Shown here piece by piece: positions 44,622-55,457 of a stretch of DNA of 64,000 nucleotides (positions within the stretch are counted from its first letter, which is position 1; each line of letters begins with the position of its first letter). The position numbers and the translations under genes were made by a program. The notes below the pieces were generated by a model. The model searched no databases, was not told the origin of the DNA, and was given only the letters and a program-made list of their open reading frames with translations. Source of the DNA: Vogesella urethralis (GTDB lineage: Bacteria > Pseudomonadota > Gammaproteobacteria > Burkholderiales > Chromobacteriaceae). The stretch spans positions 186,001 through 250,000 of the forward strand of contig NZ_VMDW02000098.1 in the NCBI RefSeq assembly GCF_007644045.2, in the 5' to 3' direction.

Positions 44622-44647
44622 AAAAAAAGCCGATACGGGATCGGCTT
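44622..44647 (-). terminator. Terminator between surA and pdxA, in the pdxA leader
   Basis: On the minus strand, AAGCCGAT/ATCGGCTT with a 5-nt loop followed by T residues. It ends 12 bases before the pdxA start codon and would reduce read-through into pdxA. Confidence 0.85.
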
Positions 44648-44667
44648 GGCGTGATGGGGAGGGCGGC

Positions 44668-45945
44668 TTATTTCTCGACCAGACGGTCGTCGATGAAGGC
44701 ACCGGCACGCAGCTGTTCCAGCCAGTCGGTGTAGCTCTGTTCTATCTTGCGCTGGCGGATCTGCTGTTTCACCAGCAGTTTTTCGCGGTCGCTGGACACG
44801 TCTTGGTTGCGGACTTCGTCCAGTTCGATCAGGTGCCAGCCAAACGGGGTTTTCACCGGTTCGCTGATCTGGTTGGCGGCCATCTGGCGGAAGGTGCGCT
44901 CGAATTCCGGCACGGTATCGCCTTCGTTGACCCAGCCCAGGTCGCCGCCGAGTGCGGCGGAGCCGTCTTCGGAGAACTGGCGCGCCATGTCTTCGAACTT
45001 GGCACCGCGCTTCAGGCGATCCTGTACTTGCAGGATGCGGGCGTAGGCGTCGGCGTCAGAGGTGGCTTCGTTGGTCTTGATCAGGATGTGGCGTACCTTG
45101 TACTGCTTCACGTACTGCGGGCCGCTGCCGTCACGCTTGTCGGTGAGCTTGAACAGGTACAGGCTGCCGCTGGCACGAACCAGGTCGGTCACGCCGCCTA
45201 CCTGCAGCGTATTGAGCAACTGGATGAAGTCTTGCGGCAGAGCGCTGGCGTTACGCCAGCCCAGGTCGCCACCCTGCATGGCATTCGGCGCTTCGGAATA
45301 AGCGGCAGCGACTTGGGCAAACGGCTTGCCGGCTGTGATTTCGTCGCGTGCTTTCAGCAGTTTCTGGCGGCGTTCTTCCACTTGTGCCGGGGTGGCACGT
45401 TCCGGAATGTTGACCTGGATGGCGGACAAACGGTACTCGACACGGCTGATGCCGGCCGTGGTCTGCTGTACCTGGGCCACTTCCTGGTCGGTGACGTTGA
45501 CACGGCTGCTGACCTCGCGCTCCCGGATGCGCTCCAGCAGCAGCTCGCTGCGCAGTTGCTCGCGTAGCTTGGCGATGCTGCTGCCTTCTTTTTCCAGCAG
45601 GCTGCGCAGGCCGGCCAGATCGGTCTTGTTCTGCTGGGCGATGCTGTTCAGTGCCTGGTCGATCTCCAGCTCGCCGATGCGCAGGCCGTTGTTATTGGCG
45701 TACTGCGTCTGTAGCTGTTCGTTGATCATCATGTCCAGTACCTGGCGCTGCAGCACGGCGGCGGCTGGCGCATCGATGTTCTGGCGTTGCAGGTTGGCCT
45801 GGGCTTGTTGCACGCGCTGGTTCAGTTCGGCCTGGGTGATGACGCTGTTGTTCACCACCGCCACGATGCGGTCGACGGTGCTGATGGCCAGTGCCGGTGC
45901 GGCAAGGCTGGCGCTGAGGCAGGCGGCGAGGATGAGCTTCTTCAT
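44668..45945 (-). CDS. surA: Periplasmic chaperone and peptidyl-prolyl isomerase SurA
   Basis: Folds outer-membrane proteins in the periplasm, including LptD. The 425-residue product has a signal peptide ([20 protein letters not shown]), the N-terminal chaperone domain ([22 protein letters not shown]), and two parvulin PPIase domains (~175-275 and ~285-390, each with GGDLGW). The ATG at 45945 overlaps the lptD stop by 4 bp. Confidence 0.95.
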   Translation of the reverse strand: MKKLILAACLSASLAAPALAISTVDRIVAVVNNSVITQAELNQRVQQAQANLQRQNIDAPAAAVLQRQVLDMMINEQLQTQYANNNGLRIGELEIDQALNSIAQQNKTDLAGLRSLLEKEGSSIAKLREQLRSELLLERIREREVSSRVNVTDQEVAQVQQTTAGISRVEYRLSAIQVNIPERATPAQVEERRQKLLKARDEITAGKPFAQVAAAYSEAPNAMQGGDLGWRNASALPQDFIQLLNTLQVGGVTDLVRASGSLYLFKLTDKRDGSGPQYVKQYKVRHILIKTNEATSDADAYARILQVQDRLKRGAKFEDMARQFSEDGSAALGGDLGWVNEGDTVPEFERTFRQMAANQISEPVKTPFGWHLIELDEVRNQDVSSDREKLLVKQQIRQRKIEQSYTDWLEQLRAGAFIDDRLVEK

Positions 45946-48131
45946 GGTTGGTCTGCAGTCTCGTTGATCTTGCTGTAGCCCGGGATGGCCAGGCGCAGCG
46001 TCTCCAGTGGGTTGTTGCCGATGCTGCTCAGGTCTTTCAGTTCCAGTTGCAGGAAGACGGCGTTTTTGGTCTGCGTCAGGTCGGTGACGTAGCGCTGGGC
46101 GACCAGTCGGGTGCTCCAGCAGCCCTGGTTGTATTCCACGCCCAGCAGCTGTTCCAGCGGTTTGCGGTCGCGCAGCGAGTAGTTCTGGCGTGCCACAGCG
46201 TACCAGCGGCGGGCTATCGGCCACTGGCCGGCGATATCCACCTGGCGCAGCACGTCGCGCTGGCTGCTGGTGCCGACGACTTCATCACGGCCATAGCGGT
46301 AGCGTACGCTGAAGGTTTTGCCTTCTGCCGGATGGTAACGAAGCTGCACATTGTAGCGTTCGGTCTTGTCCAGTGTCTGGTTGTACTGGTAGCTGCTGTC
46401 CAGACGCAGGGCGTTGTTGAGATCGCCGCCCAGTGTCAGCAGCAGGTCGGAGCCGTCCTGGGTACGTTGGGTGGTGGTGCCGGACAGCGTGGTATTGCTG
46501 CGGTCCAGATAAAAGCGTTGACCAATGGCCACGCGCAGGCGTTCCGCCCCGTTCTCGTTATCCAGCATGCGGCTGGTGACGGCGGCGGTAATCTGGTTGG
46601 CCGCATTGATGCGGTCATAACCGGAAAACCGGTTCTCGGTAAACAGCTGGGCGTAGTTGAAGTCGTTTTCCGAGGTGTCGAAGTTGGGCAGCGTGCTTTG
46701 ATCCTTGCTGGGGATGTACACGTAGTACAAACGCGGTTCCAGCGTCTGGGTCATGCTGCGGCCGTGCAAGGTGTTATCGCGCTCGAAGGTGAGGCCGCTA
46801 TCCACGCTGGCAATCGGCAGCGTCCGGCTGAGGCTGCGTGATGTCTGGCTGCCGAAACTGTCCAGCTGGTACTGTGTGTAGTGCAGGCCCAGTTTGGGGC
46901 GCAGGAAGCCCCACGGCTGTTCCAGCGCCCAACTGACGCTGGGGTAGGCCACGGTACGCACGCCTTCTTGCTTTTTGTCGTGCGAGAAGCGGGTGAGCTC
47001 GCTTTCCAGGTTGGCGCGCAGGCTACCCAGCTGCTGGCTGCTGGTGGCGACGATTTGTGGCAGCCGGGCGTATGGCACGTCCACGCTGCCTGTGCTGTCC
47101 TGCAGCGTCTGATAGCGCTGTGCCTTGACGGTAAAGCTGGCCCAGCCCGGGTTGTAGCTCAGGGTGGCGACGCGTTCCAGGTTGACGTTGGCCGCCGCAC
47201 TGGCGCGGTCGCCAAAATCCTTGAAGTAGTTGTCGTCCGAGACTGTGGTGCCGTTCAGGCTGAAACCCAGCTGCGAGTTGATGCTGTGCTGGTGGGTGAA
47301 CTGCCACAGGTAGCGCTTTTTGCCCAGCTTGCTGTCGTCTAGCTGTTCGGTGCTGATCTTGCCGCTGTAATCCGGCTTCAGGTAGCGCCCCTCCAGCCCC
47401 AGCATGGTGCCGCGTTGCGCCATGAACGACGGCGTGATGGTGGCGTCGTAGTTGGGGGCGATGTTCCAGTAGTAAGGCACGCTGACCTGCAGGCCGTCGC
47501 TGCCGGTCTTGACGGTGGGGAACAGCAGGCCGCTCTTGCGGTTGCCGTCCAGCGGGAAGTCGATCCACGGCGTGTACAGGATGGGCACGCCCTGGAACTC
47601 GATACGGGCATGGCGCGCCACGCCTAGGTTGCTGCCGTAGTCCAGGTCGATGGTGCCCGCTTTGAGGTACCAGGAATCGTCGTTCGGGTCGCAGGTATTG
47701 GCACGGCTTTTTTGCAGCCGGTACTGGCCTTTGCCTTGCATGGTCAGCCGTTCGGCGTTACCGCGCAGCGTGCGACCGTTGTCCTTGAACGAGAACGCGG
47801 CGTTGTCGGCGCTACCGGTGTCCAGGTCGAGGTAGCTTTCCAGATTGTCGCCTTCCACCGTGCTGCCGGCCTGGCGCATCACCGCGCGCTGCCCGGCGCG
47901 TACATACTGCTTGTCGACGTAGTATTCCAGCCAGTCTGCCTCGAAGGTCTGGCCGTCGCGTTCGGCGCGAACCTGGCCTTCGGCTTTCAGTACCTGGTTC
48001 ATCTGGCCGTCGATCTTGTCGGCTTCGACGTGCAGGCTGCCGACAGGCAGGGTGTCGGCCTGGGCCAGCGTGCAGAAGAACAGCGGAAGCAGTGCCGCAG
48101 ACAGCGGCGAGAGGCGGAAGCGTGGCGGCAT
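45942..48131 (-). CDS. lptD: LPS-assembly outer-membrane protein LptD
   Basis: Inserts lipopolysaccharide into the outer membrane with LptE. The 729-residue protein has a signal peptide (to ...LAQA), a periplasmic beta-jellyroll (LHVEADKIDGQMNQVLKAEGQVRAERDGQTFEADWLEYYVDK) and a large barrel. The mature chain has only two cysteines, C147 and C671, where E. coli has four; one long-range disulfide is therefore expected. It is first of lptD-surA-pdxA and divergent from amgK-murU, 86 bp apart. Confidence 0.95.
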   Translation of the reverse strand: MPPRFRLSPLSAALLPLFFCTLAQADTLPVGSLHVEADKIDGQMNQVLKAEGQVRAERDGQTFEADWLEYYVDKQYVRAGQRAVMRQAGSTVEGDNLESYLDLDTGSADNAAFSFKDNGRTLRGNAERLTMQGKGQYRLQKSRANTCDPNDDSWYLKAGTIDLDYGSNLGVARHARIEFQGVPILYTPWIDFPLDGNRKSGLLFPTVKTGSDGLQVSVPYYWNIAPNYDATITPSFMAQRGTMLGLEGRYLKPDYSGKISTEQLDDSKLGKKRYLWQFTHQHSINSQLGFSLNGTTVSDDNYFKDFGDRASAAANVNLERVATLSYNPGWASFTVKAQRYQTLQDSTGSVDVPYARLPQIVATSSQQLGSLRANLESELTRFSHDKKQEGVRTVAYPSVSWALEQPWGFLRPKLGLHYTQYQLDSFGSQTSRSLSRTLPIASVDSGLTFERDNTLHGRSMTQTLEPRLYYVYIPSKDQSTLPNFDTSENDFNYAQLFTENRFSGYDRINAANQITAAVTSRMLDNENGAERLRVAIGQRFYLDRSNTTLSGTTTQRTQDGSDLLLTLGGDLNNALRLDSSYQYNQTLDKTERYNVQLRYHPAEGKTFSVRYRYGRDEVVGTSSQRDVLRQVDIAGQWPIARRWYAVARQNYSLRDRKPLEQLLGVEYNQGCWSTRLVAQRYVTDLTQTKNAVFLQLELKDLSSIGNNPLETLRLAIPGYSKINETADQP

Positions 48132-48217
48132 CGGGCAGTTTGGCCCGGCGCGTGTTGAGGGCCGGGCAAAGCGGTTACAATCGCCCCATTGTACCCAATT
48201 TACTGATATACGCGACT

Positions 48218-49264
48218 ATGCAGCGACTAGAAGCCCTCAAGGCGTGGCTGGCCACGCAGTTTCCCGGTCAGGACGTGACCGTCGAGTTTGCCGCCGCGGA
48301 TGCCGATTTCCGCCGCTACTTCCGTGCCACGCTGCCCGACGGCAGCACCCGCATCGTGATGGACGCGCCGCCCGAGCACAAAAACACCGACAGCTTTGTC
48401 AGCGTACGCGAGCTGTTGGCGCCGGCGGCCAACGTACCGGCCATTTACGCCCGTGACGCCGGGCAAGGCTTCATGCTGCTGCAGGACATGGGCAAGATCA
48501 CCTATCTGGCCGCGCTGCAGCACGACGAGCGCCCGCTGGTGCACAAGCACCTGCTGCTGGAAGCCGTAGATACTTTGATCGCCATCCAGAAGCTCAGCCA
48601 GCCGGGCGTGCTGCCCGAATTCGACCGCGCCTTCCAGCTGCGCGAGGTCAACCTGCTGCCGGAGTGGTACGCCACCAAGGCCTTGGGCAAGCCGCTGACC
48701 TTCTCGCAGCGCAAGCTGTGGGACGCCGGCATCAACGTGCTGCTGCCAGCCATCGACGCCCAGGCCAAGGTGTTCATGCACCGCGACTTCACCGTGCGCA
48801 ACCTGATGCTCACCCCTGGCCAGCCGGCGGTACTGGACTTCCAGGACGCGGTGTACGGCCCCATCGCCTACGACCTGGTGTCGCTGCTGCGCGACGCCTA
48901 CATCGGCTGGGATGAAGAGTTCGTGCTGGACGTGGTGGTGCGCTACTGGGAAAAAGCCCGCGCTGCCGGCCTGCCGGTACCGGCGCAGATCGACGACTTC
49001 TACCGCGACTTCGAGTGGGCCGGCATCCAGCGCCACCTGAAGATCGTCGGCCTGTTCACCCGCCTGGCGCACCGCGACGGCAAGACGCAGTACCTGGACG
49101 AGATCCCGCGCATCCTGCGTTACCTCAAGAAAGCCACCCGTCGTTACAGCGAGCTGCTGCCGCTGTTCCAGCTGCTGGCTGATCTGGTGGGGCTGGACGA
49201 AGAGGACAACGACGACAGCATCCAGTCGGTGTTCAGCCACACCCGCATCGCGTCGGACCAGTAA
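48218..49264 (+). CDS. amgK: Anomeric MurNAc/GlcNAc kinase
   Basis: A 348-residue phosphotransferase of the aminoglycoside-kinase fold. The catalytic loop is MHRDFTVRNLML and the metal-binding motif DFQDAVYGPIAYDLVSLLRDAY. In this family, AmgK phosphorylates free N-acetylmuramate at C1 in cell-wall recycling. The ATG at 48218 lacks an obvious ribosome site. Its immediate partner downstream is murU, 3 bp away, the known pair for recycling to UDP-MurNAc, which supports the call. Confidence 0.9.
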   Translation: MQRLEALKAWLATQFPGQDVTVEFAAADADFRRYFRATLPDGSTRIVMDAPPEHKNTDSFVSVRELLAPAANVPAIYARDAGQGFMLLQDMGKITYLAALQHDERPLVHKHLLLEAVDTLIAIQKLSQPGVLPEFDRAFQLREVNLLPEWYATKALGKPLTFSQRKLWDAGINVLLPAIDAQAKVFMHRDFTVRNLMLTPGQPAVLDFQDAVYGPIAYDLVSLLRDAYIGWDEEFVLDVVVRYWEKARAAGLPVPAQIDDFYRDFEWAGIQRHLKIVGLFTRLAHRDGKTQYLDEIPRILRYLKKATRRYSELLPLFQLLADLVGLDEEDNDDSIQSVFSHTRIASDQ

Positions 49265-50496
<1,232 letters not shown>

Positions 50497-50549
50497 TCGC
50501 CCGGGGCTTGAGCCAGGCCAAGGCCGGCGCAGCGCGCTGGCGGCATACT

Positions 50550-50561
50550 GCGGCCAACCTT
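50550..50561 (-). repeat. Dispersed 12-mer, exact copy (complement strand)
   Basis: Intergenic TGCGGCCAACCT, 17 bp before the ATG of the small membrane protein gene. Confidence 0.9.
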
Positions 50562-50578
50562 GTTTGCCGGAGCCTGCC

Positions 50579-51055
50579 ATGTGGAACGACTACGCCCTTG
50601 CCCGTGCGCTGCACGTCCTTGCCATCGTAATGTGGGTGGGCGGCGTCGGCTTTGTCACCACCGTGCTGATCCCCGCCATCCGCCGCCGTTTTCCCGCTGA
50701 CCAGCAATACGCGATGTTCGAAGACGTGGAGCACCGCTTCGGCGCCCAGGCACGTTTCTGGGTGCTGCTGGGGTTGGCCAGTGCCGGCTGGATGCTGCAC
50801 AGCACCGACAGCTGGGCGCGGCTGCGCGATACCGGCTGGCTGCACCTGATGATCGCCGCCTGGCTGCCGTTCTTCCTGATGCTGTTCGTGCTGGAGCCGT
50901 TTATCGTGCACCGCTGGCTGAAGCAGCGTGCGCAGCGCGACCCGGCGGGCACCATGGCGCGGGTGCAGTGGCTGCACGTGGTGCTGCTGGGCTTGAGCCT
51001 GGCGGCGGTGCTGGCCGGCGTGGCGGGCGCCCACGGCGGCTGGCGCCTGGCCTGA
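50579..51055 (+). CDS. Small integral membrane protein (CopD-like)
   Basis: A 158-residue protein with four hydrophobic helices (ARALHVLAIVMWVGGVGFVTTVLIPAIRR, ARFWVLLGLASAGWML, WLHLMIAAWLPFFLMLFVLEPFIVHRW, LHVVLLGLSLAAVLAGVAG). The LHVLAIVMWVGG start, with conserved His in helices, is reminiscent of CopD/heme-copper membrane proteins, but the family is not certain. It lies between ruvC and the prenyltransferase with no shared operon signal. Confidence 0.7.
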   Translation: MWNDYALARALHVLAIVMWVGGVGFVTTVLIPAIRRRFPADQQYAMFEDVEHRFGAQARFWVLLGLASAGWMLHSTDSWARLRDTGWLHLMIAAWLPFFLMLFVLEPFIVHRWLKQRAQRDPAGTMARVQWLHVVLLGLSLAAVLAGVAGAHGGWRLA

Positions 51056-51126
51056 GCATGCGCACCGGTTTTGCCGCCATCCCGCCTTATCGTATGCTGC
51101 AAGAATGAACCGGCCGAGGCCCCGTC

Positions 51127-52047
51127 ATGCATCTGTCCACGACCCATCAAGCTGAAACCGACTTGTCCGCGCTGCTGGCGCACCCGGCGCGCTGGCTGCT
51201 GGCCACGCGCCCGGCTTTCCTGACGCTGACGCTGGGCGGCGTGCTGCTGGGCCTGGCCATGGCCGGCCCGCAGGCCTTGGCGCAAGGTTGGCCGCAGGCG
51301 CTGCTGGCGCTGTTGCTGGCCTTGCTGTGCCACGCTGCCGTAAACGTGATCAACGACGTGGCCGACCACGACAACGGCAGCGACGCGGCCAACCTGCAAC
51401 GCGAATACCCGTTTACCGGCGGCAGCCGTTTCATCCAGGCCGGTGTGCTGAGCCGGCGGCAGATGGCGTGGCTAGCCGGTGGTTTGTTTGCGCTGGTGAG
51501 CGCGGGCGGTTTGTGGCTGGTGTGGCAAGCCGGTACCGGCCTGTTCTATACCGGCCTGGCGGGCGTGGTGCTGGGTTGGGGCTATTCCGCCCCGCCGTTG
51601 CGCCTGAACAGCCGTGGCCTGGGCGAACTGACGGTGGCGCTGTGTTTTGCCCTGCTGCCGCTGGGCGCGCTGCAGGTATTGCAGGCGCCCTGGCCGGCCG
51701 GGCTGCCGTGGCTGGCCGCCGGTTACGGCGTGGCCGCCGCCTTGCTGCTGTTTGCCAACCAGTTTCCCGACCGCGACGCCGACGCGCTGGCCGGCAAGCG
51801 CCATTGGGTGGTGCGCCTGGACCACCCGGCCGCGGTGCGCGGCTACCTGCTGCTGGCCGGGCTGGCGCTGGCTTTGCCGCTGGCCGCCGGGCAGCCGTGG
51901 CAGCTGTGCCTGCTGCCGCTGTACCTGCGCGCCTGGCGTGCCTTGCAGCAACGGCAACTGCGCGCCGCCATCATTCCCACTATCATGGCGGCCAACCTCT
52001 ACCCTTTGTTGCTGGCCGCCAGCCTGTGGCTGCGGCCAACCTTGTGA
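51127..52047 (+). CDS. UbiA-family prenyltransferase (MenA-like)
   Basis: A 306-residue polytopic membrane prenyltransferase with about eight helices. The polyprenyl-diphosphate binding motif is [10 protein letters not shown] (NxxxDxxxD), and the second, [17 protein letters not shown], is the DxxxD-type motif. The layout resembles MenA (DHNA octaprenyltransferase), but no menaquinone genes are adjacent, so another aromatic acceptor is possible. Two exact 12-mers lie inside (51285 and 52031), the second covering its last codons. Confidence 0.83.
   Translation: MHLSTTHQAETDLSALLAHPARWLLATRPAFLTLTLGGVLLGLAMAGPQALAQGWPQALLALLLALLCHAAVNVINDVADHDNGSDAANLQREYPFTGGSRFIQAGVLSRRQMAWLAGGLFALVSAGGLWLVWQAGTGLFYTGLAGVVLGWGYSAPPLRLNSRGLGELTVALCFALLPLGALQVLQAPWPAGLPWLAAGYGVAAALLLFANQFPDRDADALAGKRHWVVRLDHPAAVRGYLLLAGLALALPLAAGQPWQLCLLPLYLRAWRALQQRQLRAAIIPTIMAANLYPLLLAASLWLRPTL
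51285..51296 (+). repeat. Dispersed 12-mer, exact copy
   Basis: In the prenyltransferase gene, read CAA GGT TGG CCG CAG (Gln-Gly-Trp-Pro-Gln). Confidence 0.9.
52031..52042 (-). repeat. Dispersed 12-mer, exact copy (complement strand)
   Basis: TGCGGCCAACCT, read CTG CGG CCA ACC TTG at the very end of the prenyltransferase gene, 15 bp before the ruvA ATG. Confidence 0.9.
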
Positions 52048-52057
52048 AAGACAGCCC

Positions 52058-52651
52058 ATGATCGGACGACTCAGCGGTACGCTTATCGAAAAACTGCCGC
52101 CGCAAATCACCGTGGACGTCAACGGCGTCGGTTACGACGTCGATGTCACCATGACCACCTTTTACCAGCTGCCGGCGCTGGGCCAGAAAGCCACGCTGTT
52201 CACCCATCTGGTGGTGCGCGAAGACGCCCATCTGCTGTACGGCTTTGCCAGCCGCGACGAGCGCGAAACCTTCCGCCAGCTGATCAAGGTCAGCGGCATC
52301 GGCGCCAAGATCGCGCTGGCCATCCTGTCCGGCATGAGCACCGACGAGCTGGCGGTGGCAGTGGCCAGCGAAGACCTGAAGCGCCTGTCCAGCGTGCCCG
52401 GCATCGGCAAGAAAACCGCCGAGCGTCTGGTGCTGGAGCTGCGCGGCAAGCTGGCCAGCGGCAGCAACCTTACCGTGCCCGGCGGCCTGCCGTTTGCCGC
52501 CACCCCGGACGACAAGAGCGATATCGTTAACGCCCTGCTGGCGCTGGGTTACAACGACAAGGAAGCCGCTGCCGCCACCAAGGGCCTGCCGCTGGACGTG
52601 ACCGTCAGCGACGGCGTGCGCCTGGCGCTGAAGAACCTGATGAAAGGCTAA
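52058..52651 (+). CDS. ruvA: Holliday junction DNA-binding protein RuvA
   Basis: Binds Holliday junctions as a tetramer and loads the RuvB motor. The 197-residue product starts [28 protein letters not shown] (domain I, OB fold), has two helix-hairpin-helix motifs ([21 protein letters not shown] and [26 protein letters not shown]) and the C-terminal RuvB-binding domain III ([23 protein letters not shown]). It starts 10 bp after the prenyltransferase stop. Confidence 0.97.
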   Translation: MIGRLSGTLIEKLPPQITVDVNGVGYDVDVTMTTFYQLPALGQKATLFTHLVVREDAHLLYGFASRDERETFRQLIKVSGIGAKIALAILSGMSTDELAVAVASEDLKRLSSVPGIGKKTAERLVLELRGKLASGSNLTVPGGLPFAATPDDKSDIVNALLALGYNDKEAAAATKGLPLDVTVSDGVRLALKNLMKG

Positions 52652-52658
52652 AGCCGCT

Positions 52659-53405
52659 ATGCAGAAAGTGCTGCTGATTACCGGTGCCAGCCGTGGTATC
52701 GGCGCCGCTACCGCCAGCTTGGCCGCAGCCCGTGGCTGGGCGGTCGCGGTCAACTATCACCGCCAGCGGGATGCCGCGCAGGCGGTGGTAGACGCCATCC
52801 GCGCCGATGGCGGTCGCGCAGTGGCACTGGCTGGCGACGTGGCCAGCGAAGCCGACGTGCTGCGCCTGTTTGCCGACACCGAGGCCGCGCTGGGGCCGCT
52901 GTCGGCGCTGGTGAACAACGCCGGCGTGCTGGCGCCGCAAATGCCGCTGGCCGACATGGACGTGGCGCGCTGGCAGCGCATGCTGGCCACCAATGTGCTG
53001 GGGCCGCTGTTGTGCTGCCGCGAGGCGGTACGCCGGCTGTCCACCCGCTTGGGCGGGCAGGGCGGCGTTATCGTCAATGTATCGTCGGCGGCGGCGCGGC
53101 TGGGTTCGCCCGGCGAGTACGTCGATTACGCCGCCAGCAAGGGCGCGCTGGACACGCTGACGCTGGGCCTGGCCAAAGAAGTCGCCGCCGAGGGCATTCG
53201 CGTCAACGGCGTGCGCCCTGGCTTTATCTACACCGACATGCACGCCGATGGCGGCGAGCCGGGCCGTGTGGACCGCGTCAAGGCCGGCATCCCGATGCAG
53301 CGTGGCGGCCAACCCGAAGAAGTGGCGGCTGCCATCCTGTGGCTGCTGTCCGACGAGGCCTCGTTTACCACCGGCCACCTGCTGGACGTGGCCGGCGGCC
53401 GCTAA
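52659..53405 (+). CDS. Short-chain dehydrogenase/reductase
   Basis: A 248-residue SDR. The NAD(P)-binding motif TGASRGIG (8-15), NNAG (~86-89), the catalytic Ser in IVNVSSAAARLGSP and YxxxK in YAASK are intact, and the C-terminal GGRPEEVA-like stretch is typical of FabG-like enzymes. The ASLAAARG region is coded partly over CTTGGCCGCA, a 12-mer-like copy. Substrate unknown. It is 7 bp after ruvA. Confidence 0.9.
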   Translation: MQKVLLITGASRGIGAATASLAAARGWAVAVNYHRQRDAAQAVVDAIRADGGRAVALAGDVASEADVLRLFADTEAALGPLSALVNNAGVLAPQMPLADMDVARWQRMLATNVLGPLLCCREAVRRLSTRLGGQGGVIVNVSSAAARLGSPGEYVDYAASKGALDTLTLGLAKEVAAEGIRVNGVRPGFIYTDMHADGGEPGRVDRVKAGIPMQRGGQPEEVAAAILWLLSDEASFTTGHLLDVAGGR

Positions 53406-53435
53406 GCATTCAACTCTTACCTGCAAGGACACCCC

Positions 53436-54215
53436 ATGCCCAACGTAGCTGTGCTGATCGACGCCGACAATGTGTCGCCCGCCTGGATAGAAGACGTGCT
53501 GGAAGAAGCCGGCAAGCTGGGCGTGCTGGCGCTCAAGCGCGTGTACGGCGACTTCAGCCGCCACGACAAGGCCTGGCGCGACTTGTGCGCGCGCTTTGCC
53601 ATCCACCCCATCCAGCAGTTTCCCAACACCAAGGGCAAGAACGCGTCCGACATCACGCTGGTGATCGACGCCATGGACATGCTGCACTCCGGCCGCTACC
53701 AGAGCTTTTGCCTGATCTCCAGCGACAGCGACTTTTCGCGCCTGGCCACCCGCCTGCGCGAAGACGGGCTGGAAGTGTGGGGCTTTGGCGAGGAGAAAAC
53801 CCCGGCCGCCTTCGTCAACGCCTGCAGCAAGTTCGTGTACGTGGAGGTGCTGGCGCTGGCCGACGAGACGGCCAAAGCAGACGACGCCGGCGGCAAAGGG
53901 GAAGCTGCCAGTAGTGGTAAGGCCGCGCAGGCCAGCCGCGTACTGCGCCCGCTGGATAAGAAGCTGCGCGCGCAGTTCCAGAAGGGTATCGAAAGCATGG
54001 ACGACGACGAAGGCTGGGCCGACCTGGGTGGCGTTGGCAGCCTGCTGGGGCAGTGGATGCCGGATTTCGACCCGCGCAACTACGGCTTTGCCAAGCTATC
54101 CGACCTGGTGGTGAAATCCGGCTGGTTCGAGGTGCACAAGGCCAGCAGCGGCCGTGGCGGCGTGTCCATCCGCCTGAAGCCCGGCAACGGCGGCGGCCGC
54201 AAGGGCGGGCGGTAA
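53436..54215 (+). CDS. NYN-domain RNase with C-terminal OST-HTH/LOTUS domain
   Basis: A 259-residue protein. Residues ~1-140 form a NYN (PIN-like) nuclease domain with LIDADNVSP, KNASDITLVIDAMDML and LISSDSDFSRLATRLRE, carrying the acidic residues of the active site. A linker follows, then residues ~180-250 (QFQKGIESMDDDEGWADLGGVGSLLGQWMPDFDPRNYGFAKLSDLVVKSGWFEV) form an OST-HTH/LOTUS domain that binds RNA. This is a bacterial LabA-like family. Role not known. Confidence 0.85.
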   Translation: MPNVAVLIDADNVSPAWIEDVLEEAGKLGVLALKRVYGDFSRHDKAWRDLCARFAIHPIQQFPNTKGKNASDITLVIDAMDMLHSGRYQSFCLISSDSDFSRLATRLREDGLEVWGFGEEKTPAAFVNACSKFVYVEVLALADETAKADDAGGKGEAASSGKAAQASRVLRPLDKKLRAQFQKGIESMDDDEGWADLGGVGSLLGQWMPDFDPRNYGFAKLSDLVVKSGWFEVHKASSGRGGVSIRLKPGNGGGRKGGR

Positions 54216-54216
54216 C

Positions 54217-55350
54217 ATGCCGCTGCGTCGATGGCTGGCCTTGGGCCTGTGCGGGCTGGCCTTGCCCGCCTGGGCAGACCTGACGAGTGCCATACAGGCG
54301 TACCAGCGGCAAGATTATGTACAGGCACAACAGGATTTTGAGACGGCCGCCGCGGCAGGTGACGAGATCGCCGCAGACTGGGTGCGCACGATTGATGACC
54401 GAAAGTCGCTACAGACGCGGCGAGCCCGCTGGTTGACGCTTGAGCAGGTGGACGGCATTTTGATATTGAATGGCCGCTTTGGCACGGTGTTCTTCACGCC
54501 CAAGGCAAGCCCCGCCATCCGGCGCGCGCTACCGGCCCGCGCCGCAGCCGGTGATGTCGTCGCCCAGAGAATGCTGGCCATGATGCTGCATGCCGGGCTG
54601 GCCGGGCCGAAGGATTTGCCGGAAGCAGTACGCTGGTATCGTGCTGCCACCGCGCAGGGGGATGATATGGCCATGAACAACCTGGGCGCTATCTACCAGT
54701 ACGGCCCTGCGGAATGGCGGGACCCGGCCGCCGGGCTTGCCTTGTGGCAACAGGCCGCTCGCGCAGGCAACAGTGTTAGTCAGTACAACTTCGGGCTCAG
54801 CTACTTTCTGGGCGACGGCGTGCCACGCGATGTAGGCCAGGCGCTGTACTGGTGGCGTCTGGCAGCAATGGAGCCTTGGGTACTGCCCATGCTGGCGCTG
54901 GCAGAAACCCACGCCGAGCTGGGCGAGAACGACCCGTACCACGCCCGCCAGGCGCGACTGTGGTATCAGCAAGCGGCCCGGCACGGGCATGCCACCGCCC
55001 AGTACGAGCTGGCGCGTATCTACCGCTACGGTTGGGGGGGCGCGCGTGACGAGCGCCAGATGCTGCACTGGTACCGGGAGGCGGCACTGAACAAGCACGA
55101 GGGCGCTCTGACGACCTTGCGCGAGTTTTTCCACGCTGGCGAGCATGTGGCACAAGACCTGCCGATGGCTTACGCACTTGCCGTATTGCTGTACGACCAG
55201 GGGGACTCGATCTGGTATCACGAAAGGATTGACAGCCAGATGAGCGAGACGCAGCGCGCCGCAGCCCGGGCACTGGCGGTGCGGGTAGCGGACAAAGCCC
55301 AGCTGGCCGCCGCACTGGCCGAGCGTCTGGACAAACCGACGCTGCCGTAA
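54217..55350 (+). CDS. Sel1-like repeat protein, secreted
   Basis: A 377-residue product with a signal peptide ([20 protein letters not shown]). It contains several Sel1/TPR-like repeats of about 36 residues, such as [91 protein letters not shown], and [27 protein letters not shown]. Such proteins are scaffolds for protein interaction. It starts 1 bp after the NYN gene, so the two may work together. It is the last gene before the palindrome preceding ruvB. Confidence 0.85.
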   Translation: MPLRRWLALGLCGLALPAWADLTSAIQAYQRQDYVQAQQDFETAAAAGDEIAADWVRTIDDRKSLQTRRARWLTLEQVDGILILNGRFGTVFFTPKASPAIRRALPARAAAGDVVAQRMLAMMLHAGLAGPKDLPEAVRWYRAATAQGDDMAMNNLGAIYQYGPAEWRDPAAGLALWQQAARAGNSVSQYNFGLSYFLGDGVPRDVGQALYWWRLAAMEPWVLPMLALAETHAELGENDPYHARQARLWYQQAARHGHATAQYELARIYRYGWGGARDERQMLHWYREAALNKHEGALTTLREFFHAGEHVAQDLPMAYALAVLLYDQGDSIWYHERIDSQMSETQRAAARALAVRVADKAQLAAALAERLDKPTLP

Positions 55351-55385
55351 CGTCGGGCACGCACGGTCTGGTATGGCCCGGCTAT

Positions 55386-55405
55386 TGCGGCCAACGTTGG
55401 CCGCA
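55386..55405. repeat. Perfect 20-bp palindrome made of two 12-mer-type motifs
   Basis: TGCGGCCAACGTTGGCCGCA. Each half differs from the dispersed 12-mer at one position (ACGTT in place of AGGTT). It lies 53-72 bp before the ruvB start. A following T-run is missing, so it is not an ordinary terminator. Confidence 0.9.
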
Positions 55406-55457
55406 GCAGCCTGCTTGCAGTGGTAACATCAGCCCATTGCCTGTTACCGATTTCGCC

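Noticed and set aside
55437-55457. TTG start for RuvB seven codons upstream
   Set aside because: The ATG at 55458 gives the typical RuvB N-terminus and does not need a TTG start.
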